11,523 nt of DNA, from positions 1-11,523 of the forward strand of contig JAAMPI010001674.1 of assembly GCA_013054445.1 (NCBI GenBank). Direction: 5' to 3'. The translations under genes were made by a program, and so were the position numbers. Positions 1 to 11,390 of this stretch are shown here, one piece after another. Numbering within the stretch: the first letter of the stretch is position 1; each line of letters opens with the position of its first letter. This stretch comes from Cudoniella acicularis. Lineage: Eukaryota; Ascomycota; Leotiomycetes; Helotiales; Helotiaceae. Below the pieces are notes generated by a model that did not search any database, was not told the origin of the DNA, and was given only the letters and a program-made list of their open reading frames with translations.

Positions 1-901
1 GGAACTGGGATGTTGCGAGGGCGGGTGCGTCGGGATGAGGATGAGGAAGGGAAAATTATGAAGTGACTTTCTGGCAGTTGCGTCCAAAAACATTGTGTCT
101 TTAAGCATGAAGGTCTCGAAAATGGGTAATGAGTGGTGTTGGAGGGCAATTCAGAGGTTAGCTTCTGTCGTTGCTCAACGGATAGAATTTGGGGTTTTGA
201 CTCGCGGTGAGTTGAGAACTCCGCAAGTCCGCGATAAACTGGAAATTAGATTGTAAATTTCCAGTCTATTTTGAGCTCATGCACGGATGGCGTTGCCCCA
301 GTTATGCAAGCAATGAAACTAAAACAAGGTACGATGTTATGCTCAGCGTTATGTGGAGCCACGCAAGAGGAAGCTCCCCCTTATCTGGTAAACACCGAGA
401 CACACTCCAAGCTATTGGACTGGTTTTTTTTTTTTTGGTGTGGGTGTCGGTGAGACTTTCCTTGCCTCTAGCCACACGAAGCTGAGACTTTCATGTTGCC
501 CAACATGCACAATTAATCGTCAAAGCACTCTTTATGAAAGCAATTAACTACTTGGAAAGATAACGGAGTTTTGAGGACTAACTTATCAGTAATCTCAATG
601 AGTAGTGCTTGGTATCTTTTTGTATTAGATTTACGTAATTATAATATCCATAAAGCCTACTTTTTCAACACAAAGTTTCAAGATATGACAGAAACATCGT
701 CATCTCCACCTCAAACCAAAGCTCATCCAAAAACCAATCGAGCGCCTTCGCCGCTGTGACCGCTCGCAACATCACTAAATTTCAATTCGAGAAAATTCGA
801 CTGGTCTCGTTACACCTAATTTCCATTCGTCTTTCGCATGTGTGTCCACCACAAATCATACCAAGTCCGTACTTTTTAAAAATTCCAGCAACAAGCGTGC
901 T
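1..901. other. Left non-coding flank, 3' side of the secreted-protein gene
   Basis: I see no supportable gene in this 900-bp stretch. Open frames are short, lack splice partners and show no recognisable family. The part from about 540 to 900 is relatively AT-rich, as expected for the 3' flank of the minus-strand gene ending at 902. A minus-strand frame is open from the left edge to an ATG at 106-108 (36 codons, Pro/His/Ser-rich near the edge). It could be the first codons of a gene lying to the left, but it is too short to support. Confidence 0.5.
424..436. repeat. Homopolymer tract T13
   Basis: Thirteen consecutive T residues lie in the left intergenic flank. It is a simple mononucleotide run of the kind common in fungal intergenic DNA, and it is likely to vary in length between strains or be miscounted in assembly. 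No gene depends on it. Confidence 0.9.
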
Positions 902-1511
902 TTACAAGACAACAGCGGCAACACCAGCGAGACCCATTAACACCGAGCCAGCTCCAAGGGCCAAACCCTCTGCGCCACTCTTTGCTGTTGTGCTCGAGCC
1001 TGCTGCTGTGGCGGTTCCGGTAGCATCGCTGGAAGCACGAACGGCACCCCCGCTGGTGGTTGCGCCTGCGTTGGCTCCCGCAGGGGAAGTAGATGTTGAG
1101 AGAGGGGCAACGGATTTAGAGATCGGGGTGACGGTGGAAGAAGGGTTCTCGGCATTGGCGTTACACTCGGCGTTCTTCGTTGCAAGGGCACTGGCGTAGG
1201 TGGGATCATTGGGGCATTGGAGATAGCAGCTGAAAAGATTCTATTAGCAATTGATCTATCGGAGAAATTAATGAAGTGGAGACTCACGTCAGGATATCGT
1301 TCCACTTCTCGCAGAGACATCCATAATCAGCCAGAGCACAAGCATTGACATATCCCATTCCAGTTGACAAACAGGTTTCGAGGATATCCTGTGCAGCGCA
1401 AGAAGTACTTGAAGGGACAGCTGGGGCTGAGATGGAGAAAGAGGTGGTGGTGGTGGCGGCGACGGCGACAGAGGCCAGGAGAGCGACTGGGAGGAGTGTG
1501 GAGAATTGCAT
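902..1511 (-). CDS. Secreted GPI-anchored Ser/Thr-rich protein with 8-cysteine (CFEM-like) domain
   Basis: The gene has two exons, 1511-1288 and 1229-902. The 58-nt intron (1287-1230) starts GTGAGT, has a GCTAAT branch site and ends TTTCAG. Joined, it encodes 183 residues. The start is the first ATG in the frame; the upstream in-frame extension has only a GTG. Residues 1-18 form a signal peptide (LLPVALLASVAVA core). Eight cysteines follow at 38, 47, 58, 65, 67, 76, 80 and 97, including a CxC pair and a CYxxCPxDP motif. Residues 100-160 are Ser/Thr/Ala-rich, probably O-glycosylated. A hydrophobic tail from about 163 to 183 after a small-residue site (S159/G160) looks like a GPI-attachment signal. 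This matches the architecture of fungal 'GPI-anchored serine-threonine-rich' proteins, which resemble CFEM proteins. The first cysteine spacings (C-x8-C-x10-C) differ from canonical CFEM, so haem binding should not be assumed. Likely location is the plasma membrane or cell wall; the molecular role is unknown. The splice joins the domain precisely between Cys67 and Cys76. Confidence 0.85.
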
Positions 1512-1834
1512 CTTGAACGAGGGTATATGGGGGATGTTTGATGTGGACGTGATATTAAAAGACGGTACAAGGATAGTATAGTACTTGAAAAAGATTGACG
1601 GTATTGACACAGGACGTTGTGATAGTAAGAGAAAGAGAGGAGCGTCAAGAAGACGGGCACTATCTGGTCTTCATATGGAATCTTCGGACAATTTCCCCCC
1701 AGAAGCCTCATGGAGCCACGATCGAGAAGGGCCACACTAGGCGGAATTCCCTGAGACCTTAGCTCCCACCTGGCAACCATCTGCATATGAATTTAGCTGG
1801 CTACTATGATGGTCCTCAGCCGGCCAGGAATGTG

Positions 1835-1839
1835 ATTGG
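1835..1839 (-). promoter_or_regulatory. CCAAT box (candidate HAP-complex site)
   Basis: ATTGG on the plus strand gives CCAAT reading toward the gene that starts at 1511, about 325 bp away. In filamentous ascomycetes CCAAT is bound by the Hap/AnCF complex. A pentamer is expected by chance in a promoter of this size, so this is only a candidate. Confidence 0.25.
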
Positions 1840-2096
1840 GCCGTGGCACCCTCTAATATCGCGTTGCGGGCATGGCGTTACTACCGAGCACCAACTTGCC
1901 CCTGTTCAGCAGCTCCAAGATTGCAGAGTGATAGAACATCGGCCATCTGGAGGTGGGGAGCTGTCGGGGGTAGCATCTCGAATATGAGGGCATTGCAACT
2001 TTGCTTTTGTGCTGGAATGACAGACTTTATGCGAATTCCCAGCAGCCGGCTGAGTGGCTGCGTGAGGATCAGGGCACCATGTGTGCACTCGATATC

Positions 2097-2120
2097 TCCA
2101 CTCAGTCCACTGAGTCCACT
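2097..2120. repeat. Three tandem TCCACT units at 9-nt spacing
   Basis: TCCACT occurs at 2097-2102, 2106-2111 and 2115-2120, separated by CAG and GAG. The two spacers create a dyad: CTCAGT at 2101-2106 and ACTGAG at 2109-2114 are perfect inverted arms around CC. It lies about 590 bp upstream of the secreted-protein start. It could be a small minisatellite or a protein-binding cluster; the sequence alone does not decide. Confidence 0.6.
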
Positions 2121-2653
2121 CCTGGCACTCCCCCTGGAATACGGCACTAGCCGCTTAGAGGAGCTAACAAAATATGCTTAGATCGACCCCTGGCCCGATA
2201 GCAGCTTGCTACCGGACCTGGCTACAGACTACAGAACCACTCACGCGACTCCTCAGAAAATGGATCTGCACTTCGTGGTCCCCGACAACAGACCATGATA
2301 CATTGATATCAAAACACAAATGCACCATCGGAACACTCTTCTTCGTATTCAGGGCCAGCGCACGCTTTTCGACTCAACCACCCGCAAAAATCAGCCATCC
2401 TGTCCGCCAGGTTCCAGCTGCCGATTCACCCCGGTCGGGTCATTAAAAAAAAGCATTGTGCATATTAAGACATGGAAATCACCAAAATTCTTTTTGGCGA
2501 AGTGCTAAGTACACATGAGGCTTTTCGACCGTGTATCGACCCCGACGATGAGTCCCAACACCGGGTCAAGTTCGGAAGACCGCCTCCAAAGCCTCCCCAG
2601 TTCTGTATAGAAAAAAACACCGTGATAAAGAAAATCAGTCTTCTGCAAAATAA

Positions 2654-5461
<2,808 letters not shown>

Positions 5462-6413
5462 GGTGAAGGAGCGCCAAAAATGGCGGGAGCTTCGTGGAGA
5501 ACTTCAGCGATGGAGGTTCGTCCACGGCTGCAAGTTGATTGCGGGATTCTGGGTCTGTCGACGGCGAGGGGGCGTTCGAGGTGGTCGTCAAAGCCGCTGC
5601 CGTAGAGCTTGGGGGGCTGTGCAGGACACAAGAGGCCCGTCCAACCGCAATGTCTGACTTGGCTAAGGCTGTCCCTCTTTGCTGCTCACGACATCTGGCC
5701 TGCCGTTACGGTTGCGGCTACGGGTACTTCGTACGGTTGTTGATATGGAGGTCGGAGGTTTCGAAGTTCTGGCTTTTCTTTGGCCGTCGGGTTTCCAAGG
5801 TTCCAAGGTTCGCTCTCAGAAGCAACGCCAGAGCCGTTTGAGGGTGAGTGTTTGTGTCTGCGGCAAACTCGAACTCGTCTCTCGTCCCCGCTAAAACGCC
5901 TCACGCCTTATACTGTAAGGCACAACCGTGAGCACGAGCACGAGAGCATGTGGGAGTCTCGACACAGACCCAGGTAAAAATAGAAGACCCTTCTAAAACG
6001 GGCAGTGGTTTATGTCGTGGCTGGAGCATTTAACCTCTGCGCTCGAATCTTATTTCGCGAGCGGCAGTCGCGTCTCACAAACCAAAGAACGCACTGTGCT
6101 GCACCCAGCCAGTGGCCATTTGCTACCCAGCAAGCAATATCACTCACTCACACATGAACTTTTAATAGGCAAGATATTTGAATGCTTCAGATTTCACCTG
6201 CTCGAATTTAACGCCCAACTACCTATGAAGTAAGCACTGTATGTACCTTGCGACTTGAGCATCCAGTCCCTTCAAATGAATCAAATCCCGCCCGAATTCC
6301 CTGCCATTTTGAGAATTCAACGCGTGTCTTGTGCGTTGCCATCTATCGTACGCTTTCCAAATTCTCCACCTGCACTACCATAGCCACCGGACGTCGTCAT
6401 CGCAATGAGCACG
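5462..6413. promoter_or_regulatory. Intergenic: HECT gene promoter/5' UTR and Pab2 3' flank
   Basis: This 952-bp gap lies between two minus-strand genes. The portion next to 5461 is the HECT 5' UTR/promoter. The open frames there start only at TTG and run antisense or out of frame, so no coding upstream ORF is supported beyond a possible two-codon ATG-TCG-TGA near 5690. TTCCAAGG is repeated in tandem at 5793-5808. The part near 6240-6413 is the 3' flank of the Pab2 gene. I see no further gene or RNA gene. Confidence 0.5.
5793..5808. repeat. Tandem TTCCAAGG duplication
   Basis: Two directly adjacent copies of TTCCAAGG lie about 330 bp upstream of the HECT start codon. This is a short perfect duplication. 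It may be polymerase slippage or a doubled factor site; there is no evidence of function. Confidence 0.6.
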
Positions 6414-7191
<778 letters not shown>

Positions 7192-7244
7192 GCTTAATGA
7201 ATACTTGAGAGTGTGTAGGAACGGACAATGTTAAATCTGGTATC

Positions 7245-7270
7245 GTGAAAGTGTGAAAGGAGAGTGAAAG
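7245..7270 (-). repeat. Triple CTTTCAC element in the pab2 leader
   Basis: GTGAAA/GTGAAAG occurs at 7245-7250, 7253-7259 and 7264-7270 on the plus strand, giving pyrimidine-rich CTTTCAC copies on the coding strand 55-80 nt before the pab2 ATG. This may be a CT-rich initiator/leader tract typical of highly expressed fungal genes, or a chance repeat. Confidence 0.4.
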
Positions 7271-7300
7271 GAATCTGCAGGGAGAACAGTTAGCGAGGGC

Positions 7301-7306
7301 TTTATA
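7301..7306 (-). promoter_or_regulatory. Candidate TATA box for pab2
   Basis: TTTATA on the plus strand is TATAAA on the coding strand, within CTATAAAG, about 110 nt upstream of the pab2 ATG. The distance would allow a start site within the CT-rich leader. Many fungal housekeeping promoters lack TATA, so this is a suggestion only. Confidence 0.4.
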
Positions 7307-7660
7307 GACCAGTTATCATAGTGAATTTAGAATAATGATTGTGTGAATGACAGAAGGACAAAGGCTCATCAATGGTGAATGCCAGGTTTGGCGCGAAAGT
7401 GGAAGAGCCTCGACCTTAATGGCCTTGTCCGCAGACGGACAAAGGGCATCGCAGAATTCAAACTCGAAAGAACTAAAGCAGACGCTTACCTCTCTGCCTT
7501 TGATTTGCACAGGTATTAGAAGTTGGCGTAAATAATGTTGTAGTTGTCAAAGGAATTCTTCTGCTTTGGCGAGCACAAGGCTGTTCAAAATCAACCTTCG
7601 GCAGCAAACTTCGTCATTTTCGAAGCCGGTGCCAAGACAACAAGCTACTTGAGCTTTGAC

Positions 7661-7670
7661 TAGCCGGCTA
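7661..7670. promoter_or_regulatory. Perfect 10-bp palindrome TAGCCGGCTA
   Basis: The sequence equals its own reverse complement and contains the CCGG core typical of dimeric zinc-cluster (Zn2Cys6) sites. It lies in the middle of the divergent promoter, about 470 bp from the pab2 start and 380 bp from the channel start. A function is inferred only from symmetry and position. Confidence 0.3.
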
Positions 7671-7772
7671 CAACATGCATTGTACATTTCAAAATCATAG
7701 ATAACTTTTCTTTTAGCAATTCCACATAGTATCCATACATTTCAAAGCCTCAATCTGTGTACAAACTCTCAA

Positions 7773-7784
7773 GCTAGTGCTAGC
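7773..7784. promoter_or_regulatory. Inverted repeat GCTAG-TG-CTAGC
   Basis: Perfect 5-bp arms around a 2-nt spacer lie about 105 bp to the right of the TAGCCGGCTA palindrome and share the CTAGC half-site with it. This may be a second binding site for the same dimeric factor in the shared promoter, or chance. Confidence 0.25.
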
Positions 7785-8051
7785 GAGCAGACCCATGGCA
7801 AAAGCAAAGTGACTTGGACCAAGTTGTCAAAACTTGAACAATCGCTGTCGCTGTAAATTGATAAGCTGTACGCCACGAAGTGTTCACTGATAATAGCTTC
7901 ACCACTCAGCTGCCGTCTGTCCCCTTTCTGTACGATCTTGATCCTCCAAACAGATAGCTTCTCTTTAAATCATCAAGTCGCAGGACTCCTTTCAAGCTTT
8001 TTGCATCTTGTTTCCATCTACATTTCCATTTACATCAAGCTACCCCTCACG

Positions 8052-8802
8052 ATGCCTTCCGAAGCCAGCTCTTCCACCCAGCCTCTCCTCTCAGACGCCA
8101 ATGCCGCCAACGACGACCCTTCGAGGTATTCCTTCTCAGCATACGAAGGCTCCTGGACAAGCCGCTTAACAAAAGTCCATAACGTGTGTCGCGGCGAAGT
8201 AAAAGAGTTCCTCTCTTCTCGCGCACAACACTTCACCGTCCTCGGCCTCGTCTCCTTCGATCTCCTTGGTATCTTCGCCGACATCATCATAAACCTCTAT
8301 CAGTGCGACGAGGGAGATACCTCTCCGGCCTGGAACGATGTGCGAAACGGGTTAGGTATTGCCGGCCTGGTCTTCTCCTGCCTGTTCATGCTCGAATTGG
8401 TATTTAGCATTTGGGCTTTTGGTTGGAGGTGCGTACCCTCTCTTTTACCTGCTCTAGTTTGTTGCACTTGGAAAACTGATCGATTTCAATAGATACTTCC
8501 AATCTTGGTTTCACTGTTTCGACGCCGCCGTCATCTTCGCAGGGTTCGTCGTTGATGTACTCCTTCACGGTGTTCTCGAGGAAGTCGTTTCCCTGGTCGT
8601 CGTGCTCCGTTTATGGCGCTTCTTCAAGATTATTGAAGAATTTAGTGTTGGGGCAGAAGAGCAGATGGACGGCTTGGAACTGCGAATTGAGCAGCTTGAA
8701 TTAGAGAATGAAGATTTAAAAAGGGAACTCAAGAAACGTAAAGGGACTTCCGATGAGGAAGATGAAGTTGGATTTGCGGGCGGAAGTCACACTTTTAATT
8801 GA
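8052..8802 (+). CDS. Voltage-gated proton channel (Hv1/HVCN1 family, fungal type)
   Basis: Two exons, 8052-8428 and 8493-8802, flank a 64-nt intron (GTGCGT..ATAG) and encode 228 residues. The protein is a lone four-helix voltage-sensor domain with no pore. S1 (about 62-82) carries D70 in the position of human Asp112, the proton selectivity residue. S2 (about 101-122) has F112 and E115, matching the charge-transfer Phe150 and Glu153. S3 (about 133-150) has D136 and D147, matching Asp174 and Asp185. S4 (about 158-176) reads RLWRFFK, with R165, W167, R168 and K171 equivalent to R205, W207, R208 and R211. A C-terminal heptad-rich coiled coil (about 180-210) should mediate dimerisation as in Hv1. 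Known family function is depolarisation- and pH-gradient-gated H+ extrusion. The N-terminus (TQPLLSD) resembles a dileucine sorting signal, hinting at an endomembrane or vacuolar pool; this is inference. The ATG at 8052 is the first in frame; the open frame upstream to 7857 has no ATG. All functional residues are intact. Confidence 0.9.
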
Positions 8803-9022
8803 AAGGAAGATGGGAACTGGATACAGAGTTTGGATTGATAAGGTCAGAAATATGCATGTCGAGTCAGGAATCTAAGATTGAGCCGTTTGAATATGTAATT
8901 TTCTATCATACAGCAATTCTAAGTGAAGAGAAGAGTCTTCGATCGTTTGCAATAGCAGCGCGTAACAATGCGCCAAATAAATCATGGCTCGCTAGGCTGG
9001 GGGTGTGACCTCTCAACTTAAA
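8803..9022. other. Short convergent 3' intergenic region
   Basis: Only 220 bp separate the stop of the proton channel (+) from the stop of the zinc-finger gene (-). The two 3' UTRs are therefore likely to be close or to overlap in antisense. It holds one plus-strand AATAAA and no convincing coding frame. Confidence 0.6.
8976..8981 (+). terminator. Candidate poly(A) signal AATAAA for the proton channel gene
   Basis: A canonical AATAAA lies about 175 nt downstream of the channel stop codon, a usual 3' UTR length. Fungal poly(A) signals are often degenerate, so a single hexamer is suggestive only. Confidence 0.4.
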
Positions 9023-11011
9023 TCATTTCTTCCGCCTATCATTCCCACCTTCTTTTACTGGACTAACAAAGGTGACGTGTTTCTCTTCTTTTCTCAGCCG
9101 CATCGAATTGTCCCCGCCACTACCTGACCGATTCCGCATGACGGTCCTCGGAACGACCTTTTCAACACCATCGTCTTCGATGAAATCAATCTCAGCGACA
9201 CTGTCGTCATCAACCTCAGAATTCACGCTCTCGGCATCGTCGCCTTCCTCGTACTCTCCATCATCACTGACGAGGCTGGGTGCGTTGTTGCTTGCCACGG
9301 TGTTTGGGCTCAAATCGTTGAGCGAAGGGCCTCGCATTTCCATGTCAACATCATCGTCGGGGTGGTGAGTAACAACATCTTCAGGTCGTTGGCTGTAAGA
9401 GAGATGGATCGAAGGTCGTGACTGTGGAATAGTAACTGGAGTCTTGTTGACCGCTGGGGTAGCGTAGGAAGGTCGGGGTGAAATACCACTCAAGCCAGGC
9501 ATTCGTGAGTTTTTGCCGTCAGTGCCTTTACTGCTACCAGGACGGCCAAGTGGAGCGGGGGACATAGCTGCTCGGGCAGGCACACGCATGATTGTGATGG
9601 GAGAGTCTGAGGAATTCAGGCCATTGAGAGATCGTTGCTCGATAGCATCCCCATCATCGGAGTCTTCGTCATGTGAAGATAACTCTTCAAAATCGATTGG
9701 TTTCTTTGCGTCACCAACAATCTGGGTGAGATTGCCGCCGAAGCCTCTGTTACGCATCAGATTTGAAAGATGAGGTGTATCCAGGGAGGGAATGAAGTCT
9801 TTATTTGGACTGGTCTTGGCGTGAACTTTATCGACAGGAGTTGAAGGCACACTTGTCGGTATAGAAGTAACGCCAGGCAATTTGCCTTGTCGGTAGAGAT
9901 CCATGGAAGCGTTAATGCGAGAAATAAGAGCAGAGTAAGTTTCTGGATTTGCTGGGGCCGACCTAATAAGAGGATGAACAAGACCGGTGGCAACTGTTGG
10001 ACTCTTCTCCTCCCCAACGATACCTCCAACTTCATCGACCTCGATTGGTTGGCCACTTGCTATGGCTGCTTCTTCGTGGCTCTTGAAGTCTCTCCGATGG
10101 GCGATACGACAATGGTTGATAAAGCCTTGAGTGCTTGAAAAATTCTCTCGGTGGCAGTCGATGCAGACGAGCTTAACCATTTGTCCATCTCCGCGCTTCA
10201 GGACGCAAGGTCCGACCTTTTCCTTGGCTAGAGGATAGCCATTGGAAAGAGCTTGCAACTTCTGACCGGCTGAACCTCTTTGAGACCTAGATTTACTCGT
10301 AGGTGTACTACTCTCAACAAAGCTATTTCTCGTTGCCCGACCTTCTGGAATCGTTTTGCCAGCGCGTGATCCTTCCAAACCTCTGTTTGTATCAGCATGC
10401 TCACCATCGAAAGAAGCATCGGGAAGGAGCCATTTCGAATAGTGTCTAGAGTAAGGACCGTCGGTTACTCCATAAGGAGGCGCCCATTGCGGTATATTGC
10501 CCTTTTGACTGATGGCGGGGCCGGTTCCGTTGCTGATATTGAACATCGATTCGGAAGTTCCTTGTGATGTTGGATAAGGTATTAAATGACAACGGCGAAG
10601 TTGCTCTAATGCGACCTGGCATTTGGCAAGTTCTTGATTGATCAAACGAAGCTCGTTATGCTTTAGCAAGATCTCGAGGTTGAACTGGGACTCGATAGCG
10701 TCCGTTATCCGCACTTCCGGTATAACACTATCTGTCTTTTCAGCAACTTGATCCTTGAAGCTCTCCTCGATCTTAGGCGTGACTTCATCAAGCACGTCTG
10801 GCTTCCTCCGCTTGGCATCATGTGTCGGTATCGCTCCATTTCCCAAGTCCGGCGCACCTTCGCTATCCTCTCTTTTCCGCTTCGACAAGCCTCCTGGCAT
10901 GATCTCCACTACAGGTCGAGTGGCATTTGCCATCTTGTCTAAAAGTCCATTTGCCACTTTGTCGCAACCCCTGGATTCGGAAATCCACGAAGAGAGTCGA
11001 AACATTCGCAT
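9023..11011 (-). CDS. AHC1-like C2H2 zinc-finger protein (probable ADA histone acetyltransferase complex component)
   Basis: A single-exon frame of 662 residues. The first ATG (11011) has a weak context; the ATG at 10933-10931 (residue 27, starting MANATRPVV, 636 residues) has A at -3 and G at +4 and may be the true start. The N-terminal part carries basic nuclear-localisation clusters KRKRED (44-49) and KRRK (67-70). A conserved-looking helical block (about 105-147) contains NLEILLKHNELRLI and ends CHLIPYP, followed by a PPYGVTDGPYSRHYSKWLLPD segment at about 178-198. A zinc finger has C283-x2-C286-x13-H300-x4-H305 and the QGFINHCRIAH signature of AHC1-like fingers. The rest is Ser/Pro-rich and disordered, with a very acidic stretch at 583-616 and a basic tail containing KHVTF. 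Ahc1 in yeast is specific to the ADA complex (Gcn5 acetyltransferase); that role is inferred here from the finger pattern, not shown. It could also be another nuclear C2H2 adaptor. It is convergent with the proton channel. Confidence 0.75.
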   Translation of the reverse strand: MRMFRLSSWISESRGCDKVANGLLDKMANATRPVVEIMPGGLSKRKREDSEGAPDLGNGAIPTHDAKRRKPDVLDEVTPKIEESFKDQVAEKTDSVIPEVRITDAIESQFNLEILLKHNELRLINQELAKCQVALEQLRRCHLIPYPTSQGTSESMFNISNGTGPAISQKGNIPQWAPPYGVTDGPYSRHYSKWLLPDASFDGEHADTNRGLEGSRAGKTIPEGRATRNSFVESSTPTSKSRSQRGSAGQKLQALSNGYPLAKEKVGPCVLKRGDGQMVKLVCIDCHRENFSSTQGFINHCRIAHRRDFKSHEEAAIASGQPIEVDEVGGIVGEEKSPTVATGLVHPLIRSAPANPETYSALISRINASMDLYRQGKLPGVTSIPTSVPSTPVDKVHAKTSPNKDFIPSLDTPHLSNLMRNRGFGGNLTQIVGDAKKPIDFEELSSHDEDSDDGDAIEQRSLNGLNSSDSPITIMRVPARAAMSPAPLGRPGSSKGTDGKNSRMPGLSGISPRPSYATPAVNKTPVTIPQSRPSIHLSYSQRPEDVVTHHPDDDVDMEMRGPSLNDLSPNTVASNNAPSLVSDDGEYEEGDDAESVNSEVDDDSVAEIDFIEDDGVEKVVPRTVMRNRSGSGGDNSMRLRKEEKHVTFVSPVKEGGNDRRKK

Positions 11012-11188
11012 GCAGGTGAACGACGAGGCCTTTGATGCGCGGCGCAGCCTAATTCTTGGTGAGTGACCGAACGCCAGGCGCCAGCTTTGTAAATTTTTAG
11101 ATCGCGATTGCGATCATAGGTTGCGCGGCGTTGGGTTGACGGGCGCAATATTCACTCGGGAGCTTTCGCGGACGTTCCGAGCCGACGG

Positions 11189-11196
11189 TGACGTCG
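11189..11196. promoter_or_regulatory. CRE/ATF-like bZIP site TGACGTCG
   Basis: Seven of eight bases match the palindromic TGACGTCA element bound by ATF/CREB-type bZIP factors (Atf1/AtfA in fungi). It lies about 180 bp upstream of the first ATG of the AHC1-like gene, a plausible promoter distance. Occupancy is not shown. Confidence 0.35.
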
Positions 11197-11390
11197 AAAA
11201 ATAAATATGGGCACCCCTTAAATCCGGCCCAGTAATCCTACACGAACGTCGAGCACTGTACAAAGAAGAAGGTCAATTAAAAGGTGTATGGAGAAAAGCG
11301 CGATCGGCGAAAGGAGCGCGAGGAAGTGAATGCCGTCGTGGCGCGTGTTTGGAGAATTGTTGTGTTGTGTTGTGAAGTGTGTTGCGTCGT

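Larger units (their letters stand above)
1512..2653. promoter_or_regulatory. Intergenic: promoter of the secreted-protein gene and 3' flank of the HECT gene
   Basis: This 1.14-kb gap lies between two minus-strand genes. The left part must hold the promoter and 5' UTR of the gene starting at 1511; the right part (about 2400-2653, with A/T runs) is the 3' UTR and terminator region of the HECT ligase. An ATTGG at 1835-1839 is a CCAAT box on the minus strand, about 325 bp upstream of the 1511 start. A triplicated TCCACT element is at 2097-2120. Open frames of 60-112 codons here overlap each other on both strands, have no recognisable similarity and no splice partners, so I do not call genes. Confidence 0.5.
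7192..8051. promoter_or_regulatory. Divergent promoter region between pab2 (-) and the proton channel gene (+)
   Basis: The 860-bp region separates two start codons pointing outward, so it must contain both promoters. On the pab2 side there is a TATAAA (minus strand, 7306-7301) and three CTTTCAC copies near the ATG. On the channel side the sequence before 8052 is pyrimidine-rich without upstream ATGs. The centre holds two dyads (7661-7670 and 7773-7784). No coding frame here has similarity or splice support. Confidence 0.55.

Noticed and set aside
1..108. Minus-strand frame open to the left edge, starting at the ATG at 106-108
   Set aside because: Only 36 codons, low-complexity toward the edge; it could be the start of an off-window gene but cannot be supported from what is visible.
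756..1199. 147-codon plus-strand open frame, Ala/Pro-rich
   Set aside because: It is the antisense shadow of exon 2 of the secreted Ser/Thr-rich protein. The minus-strand reading gives a signal peptide, eight cysteines and a correct splice, which the plus strand does not.
937..1320. 127-codon minus-strand open frame, Pro/Gln-rich
   Set aside because: It reads through the intron in a different frame from the cysteine-domain protein and has no family signature.
1787..2446. Several 60-112-codon open frames on both strands of the 1.1-kb intergenic gap
   Set aside because: They overlap each other, have no recognisable similarity and no fungal splice sites that extend them; promoter and 3' flank sequence explain the gap.
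6056..6072. Hairpin CGCGA/TCGCG with a 7-nt loop
   Set aside because: A 5-bp stem is common by chance, there is no T-run or partner element, and RNA polymerase II does not terminate at such hairpins.
7857..8051. N-terminal extension of the proton channel with a hydrophobic stretch
   Set aside because: The frame is open but has no ATG; initiation would need TTG or CTG. The ATG at 8052 has a reasonable context and gives a normal channel N-terminus.
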